Notes: generated from the sequence alone by a model not told the origin. Shown: positions 1 to 9,238, counted from the stretch's first letter. The stretch: 64,000 nucleotides of DNA from Kurthia sibirica (GCF_003143975.1 NZ_QFVR01000014.1:20701-84700); one strand, 5' to 3'. Made by a program: numbers and translations.

Positions 1-92
1 TTATTGTTTAAAAAACCCATTTAGTGGAACTTCATAAGGGTTACATATATTTCATCACGTAGTATTTAGTTTACAATGTTAGGGGTTTTGTT

Positions 93-1262
93 ATGAAAAT
101 AAAAGTAGATGGTAAAATCATTGCCATCCTAGTCATACTTTGCATTATTAGTTGTACGTTTATTTATACAGCAGTTGACGGTTCTACTCAATACGACAAT
201 CCAAAAAGTTATATCGTGAAGCAAGCTGCATTTTTCTTACTTGGTTTATTTATGATGATTGTGTTGTCACAAATTGATATTAGTAAATTTAAAAATATTG
301 CTTGGGGCGTCTATATTTTCATTTTCGCAGCACTGCTATTTTTAATCGTTGCACCTGAAAGTATCGCACGACCTATTAATAAAGCAAAATCTTGGTTCCA
401 ACTACCAGGCATCGGTACATTCCAGCCTTCTGAGTTTATGAAGTTTGCCTTCGTCATTTTGACAGCTCATATTATCGTCAAGCATACGGAACGCTACCCA
501 ATAAAATCAATTAAAATGGATTTTTTATTAATCGGTAAAATTTTATTACTCGTTTTACCTCCGACATTAATCGTTTATAGACAACCTGATACCGGCATGA
601 TCATGCTTTATTTCGCTATGATTTTCCCCATGTTGTTCTTTTCAAAAATATCAAAAAAAATATTACTTCCTGTCTTGGCTTTACCCGTTTCAATTGTGGC
701 AGTCATCGCATATATCTACATCTTTATGAATGACTTTTTCCAAAAAAATATTCTAACTCTATTATCAGGTCACCAACAGTCACGTATTCGTGGTTGGTTA
801 GATCCATTTAACTACGGTGACTCCGCCTACCAAACGATGAAAGGAATATTGGCTATCGGCTCTGGCCAAGAAACAGGTAAAGGTCTCGGCAATAACAATG
901 TTTATATTCCGGAAAAGCATACCGATTTCATCTTTTCAAATATTGCAGAAGAAATTGGCTTTGTAGGCGCATCATTTGTCTTAGTTATTCTATTCCTCTT
1001 GATTTTCCGTTTCGTCCAAATATCTTTAGCCAACAAATCTCAGTACACTACATTGATTACGGCTGGGATTATTAGCTTGCTAACATTCCAAGTTTTCCAA
1101 AATGTTGGTATGACTATGGGGCTATTACCTGTTACAGGTGTTACATTACCATTTCTCAGCTATGGTGGTAGTTCACTGCTATCCAATCTGCTACTCGTCG
1201 GCATTATGGGCGCTATCCAAAACGAAAATGGCGATTATATGTTTACCACAAAAGACGATTAA
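93..1262 (+). CDS. FtsW/RodA/SpoVE-family peptidoglycan glycosyltransferase
   Basis: Polytopic SEDS-family protein of 389 residues, the usual family length (about ten membrane segments). SEDS proteins polymerise lipid II glycan strands together with a class B penicillin-binding protein in the cytoplasmic membrane. The conserved large extracellular region is visible: WLDPFNYGDSAYQ, then a glycine-rich stretch, then HTDFIFSNIAEEIGF, followed by the C-terminal GVTLPFLSYGGSS motif. The ATG is preceded by AGGGG at 7 nt spacing. It stands alone with its own terminator. Whether it acts in elongation (RodA), division (FtsW) or an accessory role cannot be decided; the N-terminus differs from B. subtilis RodA as I remember it. 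Confidence 0.9.
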   Translation: MKIKVDGKIIAILVILCIISCTFIYTAVDGSTQYDNPKSYIVKQAAFFLLGLFMMIVLSQIDISKFKNIAWGVYIFIFAALLFLIVAPESIARPINKAKSWFQLPGIGTFQPSEFMKFAFVILTAHIIVKHTERYPIKSIKMDFLLIGKILLLVLPPTLIVYRQPDTGMIMLYFAMIFPMLFFSKISKKILLPVLALPVSIVAVIAYIYIFMNDFFQKNILTLLSGHQQSRIRGWLDPFNYGDSAYQTMKGILAIGSGQETGKGLGNNNVYIPEKHTDFIFSNIAEEIGFVGASFVLVILFLLIFRFVQISLANKSQYTTLITAGIISLLTFQVFQNVGMTMGLLPVTGVTLPFLSYGGSSLLSNLLLVGIMGAIQNENGDYMFTTKDD

Positions 1263-1280
1263 CACCTCTACCTATAAACC

Positions 1281-1320
1281 AAAGGCTATGAAATCACGCA
1301 GTGATTTCATAGCCTTTTTT
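1281..1320 (+). terminator. Rho-independent terminator after the FtsW/RodA gene
   Basis: Near-perfect stem AAAGGCTATGAAATCA / TGATTTCATAGCCTTT with a short loop, ending in a T-run, 18 nt after the stop codon. Confidence 0.9.
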
Positions 1321-1358
1321 GGTGAGGCTTGACGTTACAGCTCTACCTATAACCTATG

Positions 1359-1398
1359 AAAAACAAAAAAACAGCATTCGAATAATTTCAAATGCTGT
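1359..1398 (-). terminator. Terminator of the small Lmo0850-like gene
   Basis: On the minus strand, stem ACAGCATT / AATGCTGT is followed by TTTTTTTGTTTTT. It lies about 65 nt downstream of the 45-codon gene and shows that a minus-strand transcript is expected here. Confidence 0.75.
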
Positions 1399-1464
1399 AG
1401 GCCATATCATCTATTTATGTAGGTTCTAGCTTAAAACACTTCGGTAATCCGAAGTATTCATCGG

Positions 1465-1602
1465 CTAGTTATGTGTTTGCGGACTGCTTTTTGGTGGTGC
1501 GAGTGCTTTAAGTAATTCTAAGCGAGACTTTGTCGCTGTTGCCTTCACACCAATTTTAGCTAAATTAGAAATGATTTTTGTTACATCTACTTCTCTCTTC
1601 AT
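1465..1602 (-). CDS. Small basic protein, Lmo0850-like (45 aa)
   Basis: Short ORF of 45 codons starting MKREVDVTKIISNLAKIG and ending PPKSSPQTHN. It has an AAAGG ribosome site just upstream (AAAGGTGTGAAAGT before ATG) and its own terminator downstream, so it is very likely translated. The pattern VTKIISNLAKIGV..T.TKSRLELLKAL resembles, from memory, the short Lmo0850-type family of Bacillales and Listeria, whose function is unknown. No membrane segment; the N-terminal half should form an amphipathic helix. Confidence 0.7.
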   Translation of the reverse strand: MKREVDVTKIISNLAKIGVKATATKSRLELLKALAPPKSSPQTHN

Positions 1603-1845
1603 ACTTTCACACCTTTACTTTTTATTGGACGTTTATTGGCAAAAATATGTTGCTTCTACAAAACAGCATTGCTAGTTTTTTTCATACCTATCATACCATT
1701 TTTCATTGGCGAATTGTTTATCAATTTTATAACATTTTATGAATTTTACATTACTGTTACATTTCTTTGTCGACAACAAGCTATTCGCATGCCTTCATAC
1801 AAGGCGGTTATATGTATACGTTTTCTTTTGGATCATCGCTGTCAC

Positions 1846-1874
1846 TTGCATACCCCATAGCAGTATGCTAAATT
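1846..1874 (+). promoter_or_regulatory. Distal promoter with CsoR-like operator
   Basis: TTGCAT, then 17 nt ACCCCATAGCAGTATGC, then TAAATT. The spacer plus flanks gives an inverted repeat GCATAC-N9-GTATGC. The layout copies the proximal csoR promoter about 70 nt downstream, so it reads as a second, weaker CsoR-controlled promoter. Confidence 0.5.
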
Positions 1875-1913
1875 AGGCGTATCAAGAAATTCTTTTATCT
1901 CTAAACCTGATTT

Positions 1914-1942
1914 TTGCATACCCCCTATAGGTATGATACACT
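1914..1942 (+). promoter_or_regulatory. csoR-copZ promoter with CsoR operator
   Basis: TTGCAT (-35), 17-nt spacer, TACACT (-10). The spacer holds the CsoR-type operator ATACCCCCTATAGGTAT (1918-1934). Copper-free CsoR bound here would occlude RNA polymerase; Cu(I) binding releases it. Confidence 0.85.
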
Positions 1943-1976
1943 TAATCTATTAGTAAACAATAGGGAGTGAGATGCT

Positions 1977-2285
1977 ATGACAACAACACATGAATGTGGT
2001 ACTGAAAGAAAAAGTCACCATCCAGACCATGTGAAAAAAAACCTCGTTACGCGATTAAATAAAATCGAGGGACAAATACGAGGCATTAAAGGCATGATTG
2101 AAAAAGATGTCTATTGTGATGATATTATTACACAGTTAGCAGCCTCTCAATCCGCTTTAAATTCTGTTGCAAAAGTATTATTTGAAGGGCATTTAAAAGG
2201 TTGTGTAAAAAATCAATTATTAGAGGGCAATGAAGAGATCCTTGATGAACTCGTTGTAACAATGCAAAAACTAATGAAAAAATAA
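1977..2285 (+). CDS. csoR: Copper-sensing repressor CsoR
   Basis: All-alpha DUF156/CsoR-type repressor of 102 residues. The copper-binding signature is present: a Cys in VYCDDI on helix 1-2, then His and Cys in FEGHLKGCV (x-C-H-C pattern), plus the family motif LNKIEGQIRGI. It represses copper efflux genes until Cu(I) binds. A His-rich N-terminal tail (HECGTERKSHHPDH) may add weak metal binding. The start has TAGGGAGTGAG upstream. It is the first gene of the csoR-copZ unit, 13 nt before the copZ start, behind a CsoR-type operator, so it is autoregulated. Confidence 0.93.
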   Translation: MTTTHECGTERKSHHPDHVKKNLVTRLNKIEGQIRGIKGMIEKDVYCDDIITQLAASQSALNSVAKVLFEGHLKGCVKNQLLEGNEEILDELVVTMQKLMKK

Positions 2286-2298
2286 GGAGTGTTTGAAG

Positions 2299-2508
2299 AT
2301 GACACAATCAATTCAATTACAGGTTTCTGGTATGTCTTGTGGTCACTGTGTAAATGCAGTCGAAAGTTCAGTTGGTGAATTAAATGGTGTTGAATCTGTA
2401 AAAGTAACATTAGACGCTGGTTTGGTAGACGTTGCTTTTGACGATTCACAAGTTTCAGTTGAGTCAATTAAAAATGCAATTGTTGAAGAAGGTTACACCG
2501 TTGCTTAA
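2299..2508 (+). CDS. copZ: Copper chaperone CopZ
   Basis: Single heavy-metal-associated domain of 69 residues with the GMSCGHC metal-binding motif near the N-terminus. CopZ binds Cu(I) in the cytosol and hands it to the CopA ATPase and to CsoR. The ATG at 2299 is chosen over an in-frame TTG at 2293 because AAGGAGTG lies 8 nt before the ATG and only 2 nt before the TTG. It sits between csoR and copA. Confidence 0.93.
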   Translation: MTQSIQLQVSGMSCGHCVNAVESSVGELNGVESVKVTLDAGLVDVAFDDSQVSVESIKNAIVEEGYTVA

Positions 2509-2513
2509 AAAGA

Positions 2514-2548
2514 AATAGCTACCACTTCTCAGGTAGCTATTCATTTTT
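2514..2548 (+). terminator. Terminator between copZ and copA
   Basis: Stem AATAGCTACC / GGTAGCTATT followed by CATTTTT. It separates copZ from copA, which then has its own operator, so copA may be expressed partly independently. Confidence 0.75.
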
Positions 2549-2557
2549 AAAAAACGC

Positions 2558-2574
2558 ATACCCCTATAGGGTAT
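2558..2574 (+). promoter_or_regulatory. CsoR operator in front of copA
   Basis: ATACCCCTATAGGGTAT, a 6-5-6 inverted repeat and the best CsoR-type site in the window. It lies immediately before the copA ribosome site (GGAAGGAGTG), so any transcript from a promoter overlapping it would have a very short leader. Confidence 0.8.
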
Positions 2575-2588
2575 GGAAGGAGTGTTTT

Positions 2589-4796
2589 ATGATGGCAAAA
2601 GAAGAACATAAAGTTGTCAATTTAGATATCCAAGGTATGACCTGCGCTGCTTGTTCTGCGCGCATCGAACGCGGTTTAAATAAAATGGATGGCGTAGATG
2701 CCAATATAAACCTCGTTCTTGAAAGAGGCCGCGTAACCATTAGCAATGACCTAACGGAAGAAGATATTATAAAAAAAATACAATCGATTGGTTATGATGC
2801 AGTCGTGCATCAAGAAGAACAGCCAGATGGACCTAACTTAAAAGAACTAGAAATTAAAAAGAAAACAAGACAATTTATCATTTCAGCTATTTTTTCACTG
2901 CCACTATTATGGACAATGGTCGCACACTTTTCATTTACATCTTTTTTATATGTTCCCGAACTTTTCATGAATCCTTATATGCAATGGGCATTGGCATCAG
3001 TCGTTCAGTTTGGAATCGGTTGGCAATTTTATCGCGGCGCATTTCTATCTTTACGCAATAAAAGCGCCAATATGGATGTACTTGTAGCGCTTGGTACTTC
3101 AGCTGCTTATTTTTATAGTGTTTATGTCGTACTCTCAAACCTATCACATATTTCAATGGGGGGTACACATTTAGATCTTTACTTCGAAACAAGTGCCGTT
3201 CTCATTACATTGATCATTCTTGGCAAATTATTTGAAGCACGTGCTAAAGGACATTCATCTGATGCCATAAAAAAATTGATCAATTTACAACCCAAAACAG
3301 CTTTTATTGAAAAAAATGGCGTGATACAAGAAATACCTATTGCTGATGTTCAAATCGATGACATTTTAGTTATTCGCCCCGGTAGCTCGATTCCTGTCGA
3401 TGCCGAAGTTGTTGAAGGTACTTCAGCGGTAGATGAATCGATGCTTACTGGTGAAAGTTTACCTGTAGATAAAGAGCCGGGTTCAACGGTTTTCGCCGCA
3501 ACAATTAACAATAACGGTCTTCTCCATGTGAAAGCAACTAAAATTGGGCGCGATACAGTCATCTCCAGCATCATTCGTATTGTAGAAGATGCGCAAGGTT
3601 CGAAAGCACCCATACAACGCCTTGCCGATCAAATATCGAGCGTCTTCGTACCTGTCGTAGTGGGAATCGCTGTTCTTACCTTTTTAATCACCTACTACTT
3701 TGTCGACGCAAGTAATTTTATACATGCACTTGAAAATACGATTGCTGTACTCGTGATTGCCTGTCCATGTGCACTAGGCTTAGCAACACCAACATCCATA
3801 ATGGCTGGTTCAGGACGTGCAGCAGAGATTGGCGTGTTATTTAAAACAGCCGAATCATTGGAACAAACACAATCCATTCACACCGTTATTTTCGACAAAA
3901 CAGGAACGATTACAAAAGGTAAACCAGTAGTTACAAATTATTATATCGACAAATCACAGGATCAAGAAAAAGTACTCGCTCTTATAGCTAGTGCTGAAAA
4001 AGCATCTGAACATCCACTTGCTCAAGCAATCGTCAACTACACAGAAGAAAAATTCCCTGTGAAGGCAGCAACTAATTTCACTGCCATTGCTGGTCATGGT
4101 ATCGAAGCAACAATAGACGGGACATCGGTAATCGTCGGGACAAAACGTCTATTAGGCAATCGGTTGATTACCATTCAACAAATAGAAAATTTTGATGAAA
4201 CAGGGAAAACAATTATGTACGGCGCCATTGATGGTCAGCATATCGCAACCATTGCAGTAGCTGATGAAGTGAAAGACAGCGCAAAAGAAGCAATCGCTCA
4301 ACTACATGCCTTGAATATTAAAACAGTCATGCTAACAGGTGATGCACAGGCTGTCGCTCAAACAATCGCCAAACAAGTAGGAATTGACGAAGTAATCGCT
4401 GGTGTATTACCTGCCGAAAAAGCTAAAGAAGTGGCTCGTTTACAACAAGCTGGCCACAAAGTGGCAATGGTTGGTGATGGTATTAATGATGCTCCCGCTT
4501 TGGCAACAGCCGACATTGGAATTGCGATGGGAACCGGGACGGATGTCGCAATTGAAACAGCTGATATCACCGTTATGCAAGGTGATCTATTAAAAGTGGT
4601 ACAAGCAATTAAAATGAGTAAAGCAACCGTTCGTAATATTAAACAAAATCTATTTTGGGCTTTAGCTTACAATACCATCGGTATTCCAATTGCTGCCGCT
4701 GGTTTTCTTGCACCGTGGCTTGCTGGCGCAGCTATGGCGTTTAGTTCGGTATCAGTCGTCTTAAATGCACTACGTCTTCAAAGACAAAAATTATAA
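2589..4796 (+). CDS. copA: Copper-exporting P1B-type ATPase CopA
   Basis: P1B-1 ATPase of 735 residues that exports Cu(I) across the membrane. In order: one N-terminal HMA domain with GMTCAAC near residues 16-22, membrane segments, the actuator TGES motif, the CPCALGLATP transport motif near residue 391, phosphorylation site DKTGTIT near 435, SEHPLA in the nucleotide domain, hinge GDGINDAP near 628, and a C-terminal membrane pair with YN and MxxSS signatures typical of Cu(I) pumps. B. subtilis CopA has two HMA domains; here there is only one. A second ATG at codon 2 fits the ribosome site GGAAGGAGTG equally well. Confidence 0.96.
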   Translation: MMAKEEHKVVNLDIQGMTCAACSARIERGLNKMDGVDANINLVLERGRVTISNDLTEEDIIKKIQSIGYDAVVHQEEQPDGPNLKELEIKKKTRQFIISAIFSLPLLWTMVAHFSFTSFLYVPELFMNPYMQWALASVVQFGIGWQFYRGAFLSLRNKSANMDVLVALGTSAAYFYSVYVVLSNLSHISMGGTHLDLYFETSAVLITLIILGKLFEARAKGHSSDAIKKLINLQPKTAFIEKNGVIQEIPIADVQIDDILVIRPGSSIPVDAEVVEGTSAVDESMLTGESLPVDKEPGSTVFAATINNNGLLHVKATKIGRDTVISSIIRIVEDAQGSKAPIQRLADQISSVFVPVVVGIAVLTFLITYYFVDASNFIHALENTIAVLVIACPCALGLATPTSIMAGSGRAAEIGVLFKTAESLEQTQSIHTVIFDKTGTITKGKPVVTNYYIDKSQDQEKVLALIASAEKASEHPLAQAIVNYTEEKFPVKAATNFTAIAGHGIEATIDGTSVIVGTKRLLGNRLITIQQIENFDETGKTIMYGAIDGQHIATIAVADEVKDSAKEAIAQLHALNIKTVMLTGDAQAVAQTIAKQVGIDEVIAGVLPAEKAKEVARLQQAGHKVAMVGDGINDAPALATADIGIAMGTGTDVAIETADITVMQGDLLKVVQAIKMSKATVRNIKQNLFWALAYNTIGIPIAAAGFLAPWLAGAAMAFSSVSVVLNALRLQRQKL

Positions 4797-4806
4797 GTAT
4801 TACGTA

Positions 4807-4838
4807 AACATCTTCCTTTTTCAGGAAGATGTTTTTTA
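4807..4838 (+). terminator. Terminator after copA
   Basis: Stem AACATCTTCCT / AGGAAGATGTT with a TTTTTC loop, followed by a T-run. Confidence 0.85.
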
Positions 4839-4919
4839 TTGTACCATTTTGGTCATACAATGTTTTTCTATTTCTAGTATAGTATTACATAAGTATCTGT
4901 TTTAGAAAGAAGGGTTTCT

Positions 4920-6083
4920 ATGAAAAAACCACTAATTCTCTTATTATCCGTACAATTTTTTGTTTATGTTGGATTTGGTTTAGTCATTCCGGTTTTACCG
5001 GTAGTTATTACAGACCAAGGTTTTAACACAATGCATGTCGGCGGACTGCTAACCGTCTACGCTTTAGCAAGCTTTTTCACCGCCCCAGCATGGGGGGCAT
5101 TATCCGATAAAATGGGCCGCAAAAAGCTCATTTTAATCGGCCTGATTGGTTTTAGTTTCAGTTTTTTACTTTTTGCTATTTTCTCTCATTCATTAGTGAT
5201 GATGTATCTTTCTAGAATAATCGGTGGCCTGTTCTCCGGCGCTCTTTATACGGCAGTTACTGGTTTCATCGGTGATATGTCCACAGAGGAAAATCGTAAT
5301 AAATATATGGGCTTTATGGGAATGTCCATCGGTTTAGGTTTTATTGTCGGTCCTGGGATTGGTGGTCTTTTAAGTCACTTTGGCAATGATATTCCATTTT
5401 ACACTGCTTCGTTGCTAATCTTTTTAATTTTCATATACGCGACTGTTATCTTAACGGAACCAGAGAGATTAGGTGAAGCGAACAAACGGGAGCTTATTCC
5501 TACTGGCACATCGACTTTATTAAAATATCGTGTACGTTATTTATTCCTCTTTTCTTTTATGGTGACATTTTTACTTGCAGGCGTCGAATCAACATTGCAA
5601 TTATTCCAAATGGAAAAAATCAATATTACTGCAGCACAACTTGGTTCGCTATTTCTTTTTAGTGGTTTCGTTGATTTTCTAATTCAAGGTGGCGTCGTGC
5701 GTAAAGTGAAGGATGGACAAGAATGGAAGTGGCTGATTGGTGCACAAATTATTACTGCAGGCGGCCTTGTCTTATTTCCCTTCACAACAAGCTTAGCTTT
5801 TGCTGGTTTTGCCCTTTGTATCTTTACAGCTGGTAATGCGTTAGCTCGCACATTGACGACCTCCCTTGCTTCGAAAGAATCTGGAGGTAAATATGGTACT
5901 GCAGCAGGCTTGAGTTATTCTATGGACAATCTAGGGCGTATAATTGGCCCTCTCTTCTTCACATGGGTACTGACGATGCAACCAAATGCTACCTATATTA
6001 TTTCAGCATCACTCGCATTATTAAGTATTTTCATCATACTGACTTTTAAAATGAGTAAAAAATCTTTACGTCGAGCAATATAA
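4920..6083 (+). CDS. MFS multidrug efflux transporter, NorA/Bmr-like
   Basis: Twelve-helix major facilitator of 387 residues, the size of NorA and Bmr. Motif A of the loop between helices 2 and 3 is present (WGALSDKMGRKK), and motif C of drug:H+ antiporters appears in helix 5 (GLGFIVGPGIGG). The C-terminal stretch AAGLSYSMDNLGRIIGP fits the NorA/Bmr/Blt branch. It likely exports hydrophobic cations and fluoroquinolone-type compounds by proton antiport; substrates cannot be read from sequence. Ribosome site AGAAGGG at 5 nt spacing. Single-gene unit with a shared terminator downstream. Confidence 0.85.
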   Translation: MKKPLILLLSVQFFVYVGFGLVIPVLPVVITDQGFNTMHVGGLLTVYALASFFTAPAWGALSDKMGRKKLILIGLIGFSFSFLLFAIFSHSLVMMYLSRIIGGLFSGALYTAVTGFIGDMSTEENRNKYMGFMGMSIGLGFIVGPGIGGLLSHFGNDIPFYTASLLIFLIFIYATVILTEPERLGEANKRELIPTGTSTLLKYRVRYLFLFSFMVTFLLAGVESTLQLFQMEKINITAAQLGSLFLFSGFVDFLIQGGVVRKVKDGQEWKWLIGAQIITAGGLVLFPFTTSLAFAGFALCIFTAGNALARTLTTSLASKESGGKYGTAAGLSYSMDNLGRIIGPLFFTWVLTMQPNATYIISASLALLSIFIILTFKMSKKSLRRAI

Positions 6084-6129
6084 AAAAAGCGTTCAACATG
6101 TCATTTACTGACTTGTTGAACGCTTTTTC
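6083..6129. terminator. Bidirectional terminator between norA-like gene and tcyP
   Basis: AAAAAAAGCGTTCAAC ... GTTGAACGCTTTTT: a stem with A-tract on the left and T-tract on the right, serving the two convergent genes. Confidence 0.88.
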
Positions 6130-6138
6130 GATATTTCA

Positions 6139-7530
6139 TTATACTTCTGCTAGATCTTGATCTTCTTTTGATTCGAGTACTTCTTTATCAATTTCTCCTG
6201 TTACACGTGCAGTAGTAAGACCTGAAACCATTGAACCACTTACATTTAATGCAGTACGCCCCATATCAATCAATGGCTCTACTGAGATTAAAATACCAGC
6301 TAATGCTACTGGTAAATCCATAGCTGATAATACGATGATTGCTGCGAATGTCGCACCGCCACCAACGCCAGCCACACCAAATGAACTAATCGCTACAACT
6401 GCAATCAATGTGAAGAGGAAGGTTGGTTCCAATGGATTGATGTTTACTGTTGGTGCAATCATCACAGCAAGCATCGCTGGATACACACCGGCACAACCAT
6501 TTTGACCGATGGATACACCAAACGAAGCTGCGAAATTGGCGATCGAGTCTGGTACACCTAATCGTTTCGTTTGTGTTTGGATATTTAATGGCAACGCACC
6601 GGCGCTTGAACGTGAAGTAAAGGCAAATAGTAATACGGGAGCCGTTTTTTTCAAATACGTCAGTGGGCTGACACCTGTCAATGCCACAATGATTAGATGA
6701 ATAACGAACATGGCAATCAAGGCAACATAAGATGCGATGACGAATTTACCCATATTGTAGATTGCTCCAAAATCCGATGTGGCAACAGTCGATGTCATAA
6801 TCGCTAGAATACCAAACGGTGTTAAACGTAAAACGATTTTTACAATATTCATGACTAAAGCATAGATTGCATCAATACCTGTTTTTATCGTATCAGCTGT
6901 TTTTTCATCTTTACGACGAACACCTAAATAAGCAAAACCAAGGAAGGCCGCGAAAATAACAACGCCAATGGTCGAAGTTGCACGAGCTCCTGTTAAATCT
7001 AAAAATGGATTCGCTGGTAGTAGATCAATAATTTGCTGTGGCATTGTACGATCGCCCATTTCAGCGGTTTTAGCTACAATTTCCGATCCACGTGCTTGCT
7101 CATCGGAACCGTTCATCAATGAAGTAGCGTCTAGGTTAAAACCAGAAGCAGATGCGATACCAACTGCTGCTGCGACAGCTGTTGTACCCACTAACATGAA
7201 AATAATTAAGCCGGCCATTTTCCCGAAATTTTTACCGACAATAATTTTTGTGAAAGCGGCAATAATTGAAATGAATACAAGTGGCATGGCAATCATTTGT
7301 AATAACTTCACATAACCTGTGCCAATAATAGCAAACCATCCAGTCGTTTGTGTCACGACATCGGACGTAGCACCATAACTAAAATGTAATACTAAACCAA
7401 ATAAAATACCAAGTGCTAAACCTGTAAATACACGTTTAGAAAATGACACATGTTTTTTATGCATAACTATTAATAAACTAATGAGTAGTAACAAGATCAC
7501 TACATTAGTAATAATCAAAAATGTGTTCAT
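6139..7530 (-). CDS. tcyP: L-cystine:cation symporter TcyP
   Basis: Dicarboxylate/amino acid:cation symporter family protein of 463 residues, the same length as B. subtilis TcyP. Typical features are the serine-rich re-entrant loop region (FTSRSSAGALPLNI), the conserved NQNG-like SIGQNGCAGVYP and the GVGGGATFAA hairpin region, among about eight to nine membrane segments. TcyP imports L-cystine coupled to cation influx for sulfur supply. GGAGGAAACAGT precedes the ATG. I see no S-box or clear CymR site upstream. Confidence 0.9.
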   Translation of the reverse strand: MNTFLIITNVVILLLLISLLIVMHKKHVSFSKRVFTGLALGILFGLVLHFSYGATSDVVTQTTGWFAIIGTGYVKLLQMIAMPLVFISIIAAFTKIIVGKNFGKMAGLIIFMLVGTTAVAAAVGIASASGFNLDATSLMNGSDEQARGSEIVAKTAEMGDRTMPQQIIDLLPANPFLDLTGARATSTIGVVIFAAFLGFAYLGVRRKDEKTADTIKTGIDAIYALVMNIVKIVLRLTPFGILAIMTSTVATSDFGAIYNMGKFVIASYVALIAMFVIHLIIVALTGVSPLTYLKKTAPVLLFAFTSRSSAGALPLNIQTQTKRLGVPDSIANFAASFGVSIGQNGCAGVYPAMLAVMIAPTVNINPLEPTFLFTLIAVVAISSFGVAGVGGGATFAAIIVLSAMDLPVALAGILISVEPLIDMGRTALNVSGSMVSGLTTARVTGEIDKEVLESKEDQDLAEV

Positions 7531-7687
7531 ACTGTTTCCTCCTAATTGTTTTTAACTGTAATATAAGTACATTGCAAAGAATAATACATTAATTCCTATA
7601 GGTCAAGTATGTTTTATCGTAATTGTCTATTTTTTTAACTTCTTCTGTTTATAGGCTATACTTATATTTGGACAAGCAGGGGGGAAA

Positions 7688-9160
7688 ATGACTATGCTCA
7701 GCGACACGACCCATATTATTTCGACCAGTGTTTCTATTACTCTATTTTTCAACATACTTCTAGCAATTGCGATAATCTTTTTAGAAAGACGTGAACCTAC
7801 CTCCACTTGGGCTTGGATACTCGTTTTATTCTTCATACCGATTGTCGGTTTCTTCTTGTATTTATTATTTGGCAGAAGACTCCGAAAAAAGCACTTGTTT
7901 CGTTGGGAAGGTAGAAAAAAAATTGGAATCGATACACTTGTAGATTACCAAATTGAATCGATTAATAAAGGTAATTTTGAATATCGACTTTCCGATACTG
8001 CGACAAAGTACAAAGAACTTATTTATATGCATCTCTTATCAAATGGTGCCGTACTGACACAGGACAATCATATTCAAATATTTGATGATGGCCAAGAAAA
8101 ATTTGATGAACTACTTTATGATATTCATCATGCAAAATCACATATTCATATTCAATATTATATTTTTAAATTAGATCGCTTAGGAACACGTATTTTAGAT
8201 GCGCTGATCATCAAAGCAAAACAAGGAGTACATGTTCGTTTACTCTATGATGAAATGGGTTCTAGAGGGGTGCATAAAAAAGACTTTAAAGAACTCATCG
8301 CTCTCGGTGGTGAGGTCGAAGTATTTTTCCCATCAATTATGCCGCTCATCAATCCTCGACTAAATTATAGAAACCACAGGAAAATAGTGATTTTGGATGG
8401 TCGCATCGGTTATGTTGGTGGTTTCAACGTCGGCGATGAATATTTAGGGCTAAATAAAAAATTCGGTTATTGGCGTGATACACATTTACGTATTGAAGGC
8501 AGTTCGGTCCATCCTTTACAAACACGCTTTTTACTCGATTGGAATCAAGCTTCTGACCGTCAAGACTTAGAGTATGCCGATACTTTTTTTCCAACATTTA
8601 TACGCAAAGGTGATTCTGCTATCCAGATTGTCTCGAGTGGGCCAGATTCGCAATGGGAATCCATTAAAAATGGTTATATCAAGCTCATCAATATGGCCAA
8701 AAAATATGTCTATATACAGACTCCTTATTTCATACCAGATGATGCCTTTATGAATGCCGTTCGTATCGCCTGCCTATCAGGTATTGACGTCCGCATTATG
8801 ATTCCAAATAAGCCAGATCATATTTTCGTTTATTGGGCGACATACTTTAATGTTGGATTGCTACTCGATGCAGGAGCAAAAATCTATATTTATGAAAATG
8901 GCTTCTTGCATACAAAAATGGTCGTCATCGATGATGAAGCTGCCTCTGTTGGTACAGCTAACATCGATTCAAGAAGCTTTAAGTTGAATTTTGAAGTGAA
9001 CGCTTTTATTTATGATGAAAAAATAGCTCATCAGCTAGCAGAACTATTTGAACGCGATATACTAAACTCCACAGAGCTCACACTCGAACTTTACGCAAAT
9101 CGTTCAACAATCATCAAAATGAAAGAATCTATTTCTCGATTAGTATCACCTATTTTATAA
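7688..9160 (+). CDS. cls: Cardiolipin synthase
   Basis: Membrane-bound phospholipase D-family enzyme of 490 residues that joins two phosphatidylglycerols into cardiolipin and glycerol. Two N-terminal membrane helices (roughly residues 10-30 and 40-60) are followed by two PLD domains with HKD motifs: NHRKIVILDG near residue 229 and HTKMVVIDD near residue 408, each followed by the G(F)N or TANIDSRS segment. Length and order match bacterial Cls. Ribosome site GGGGG precedes the first ATG; a second in-frame ATG lies two codons in. Monocistronic. Confidence 0.95.
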   Translation: MTMLSDTTHIISTSVSITLFFNILLAIAIIFLERREPTSTWAWILVLFFIPIVGFFLYLLFGRRLRKKHLFRWEGRKKIGIDTLVDYQIESINKGNFEYRLSDTATKYKELIYMHLLSNGAVLTQDNHIQIFDDGQEKFDELLYDIHHAKSHIHIQYYIFKLDRLGTRILDALIIKAKQGVHVRLLYDEMGSRGVHKKDFKELIALGGEVEVFFPSIMPLINPRLNYRNHRKIVILDGRIGYVGGFNVGDEYLGLNKKFGYWRDTHLRIEGSSVHPLQTRFLLDWNQASDRQDLEYADTFFPTFIRKGDSAIQIVSSGPDSQWESIKNGYIKLINMAKKYVYIQTPYFIPDDAFMNAVRIACLSGIDVRIMIPNKPDHIFVYWATYFNVGLLLDAGAKIYIYENGFLHTKMVVIDDEAASVGTANIDSRSFKLNFEVNAFIYDEKIAHQLAELFERDILNSTELTLELYANRSTIIKMKESISRLVSPIL

Positions 9161-9165
9161 AGACA

Positions 9166-9200
9166 AAACGCGCCACAACAAATTGTTGTGGCGCGTTTTT
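9166..9200. terminator. Bidirectional terminator between cls and the vanY-like gene
   Basis: AAAACGCGCCACAACA / TGTTGTGGCGCGTTTT perfect stem, A-rich on the left and T-run on the right; serves the convergent cls and carboxypeptidase genes. Confidence 0.9.
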
Positions 9201-9238
9201 AGTATATGAGAAAGATGACGAATATCAGCTAATGTTCA

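Noticed and set aside
1636..1860. 74-codon plus-strand ORF before csoR
   Set aside because: No ribosome site, odd Phe/Ile-rich composition, and it runs into the distal CsoR operator.
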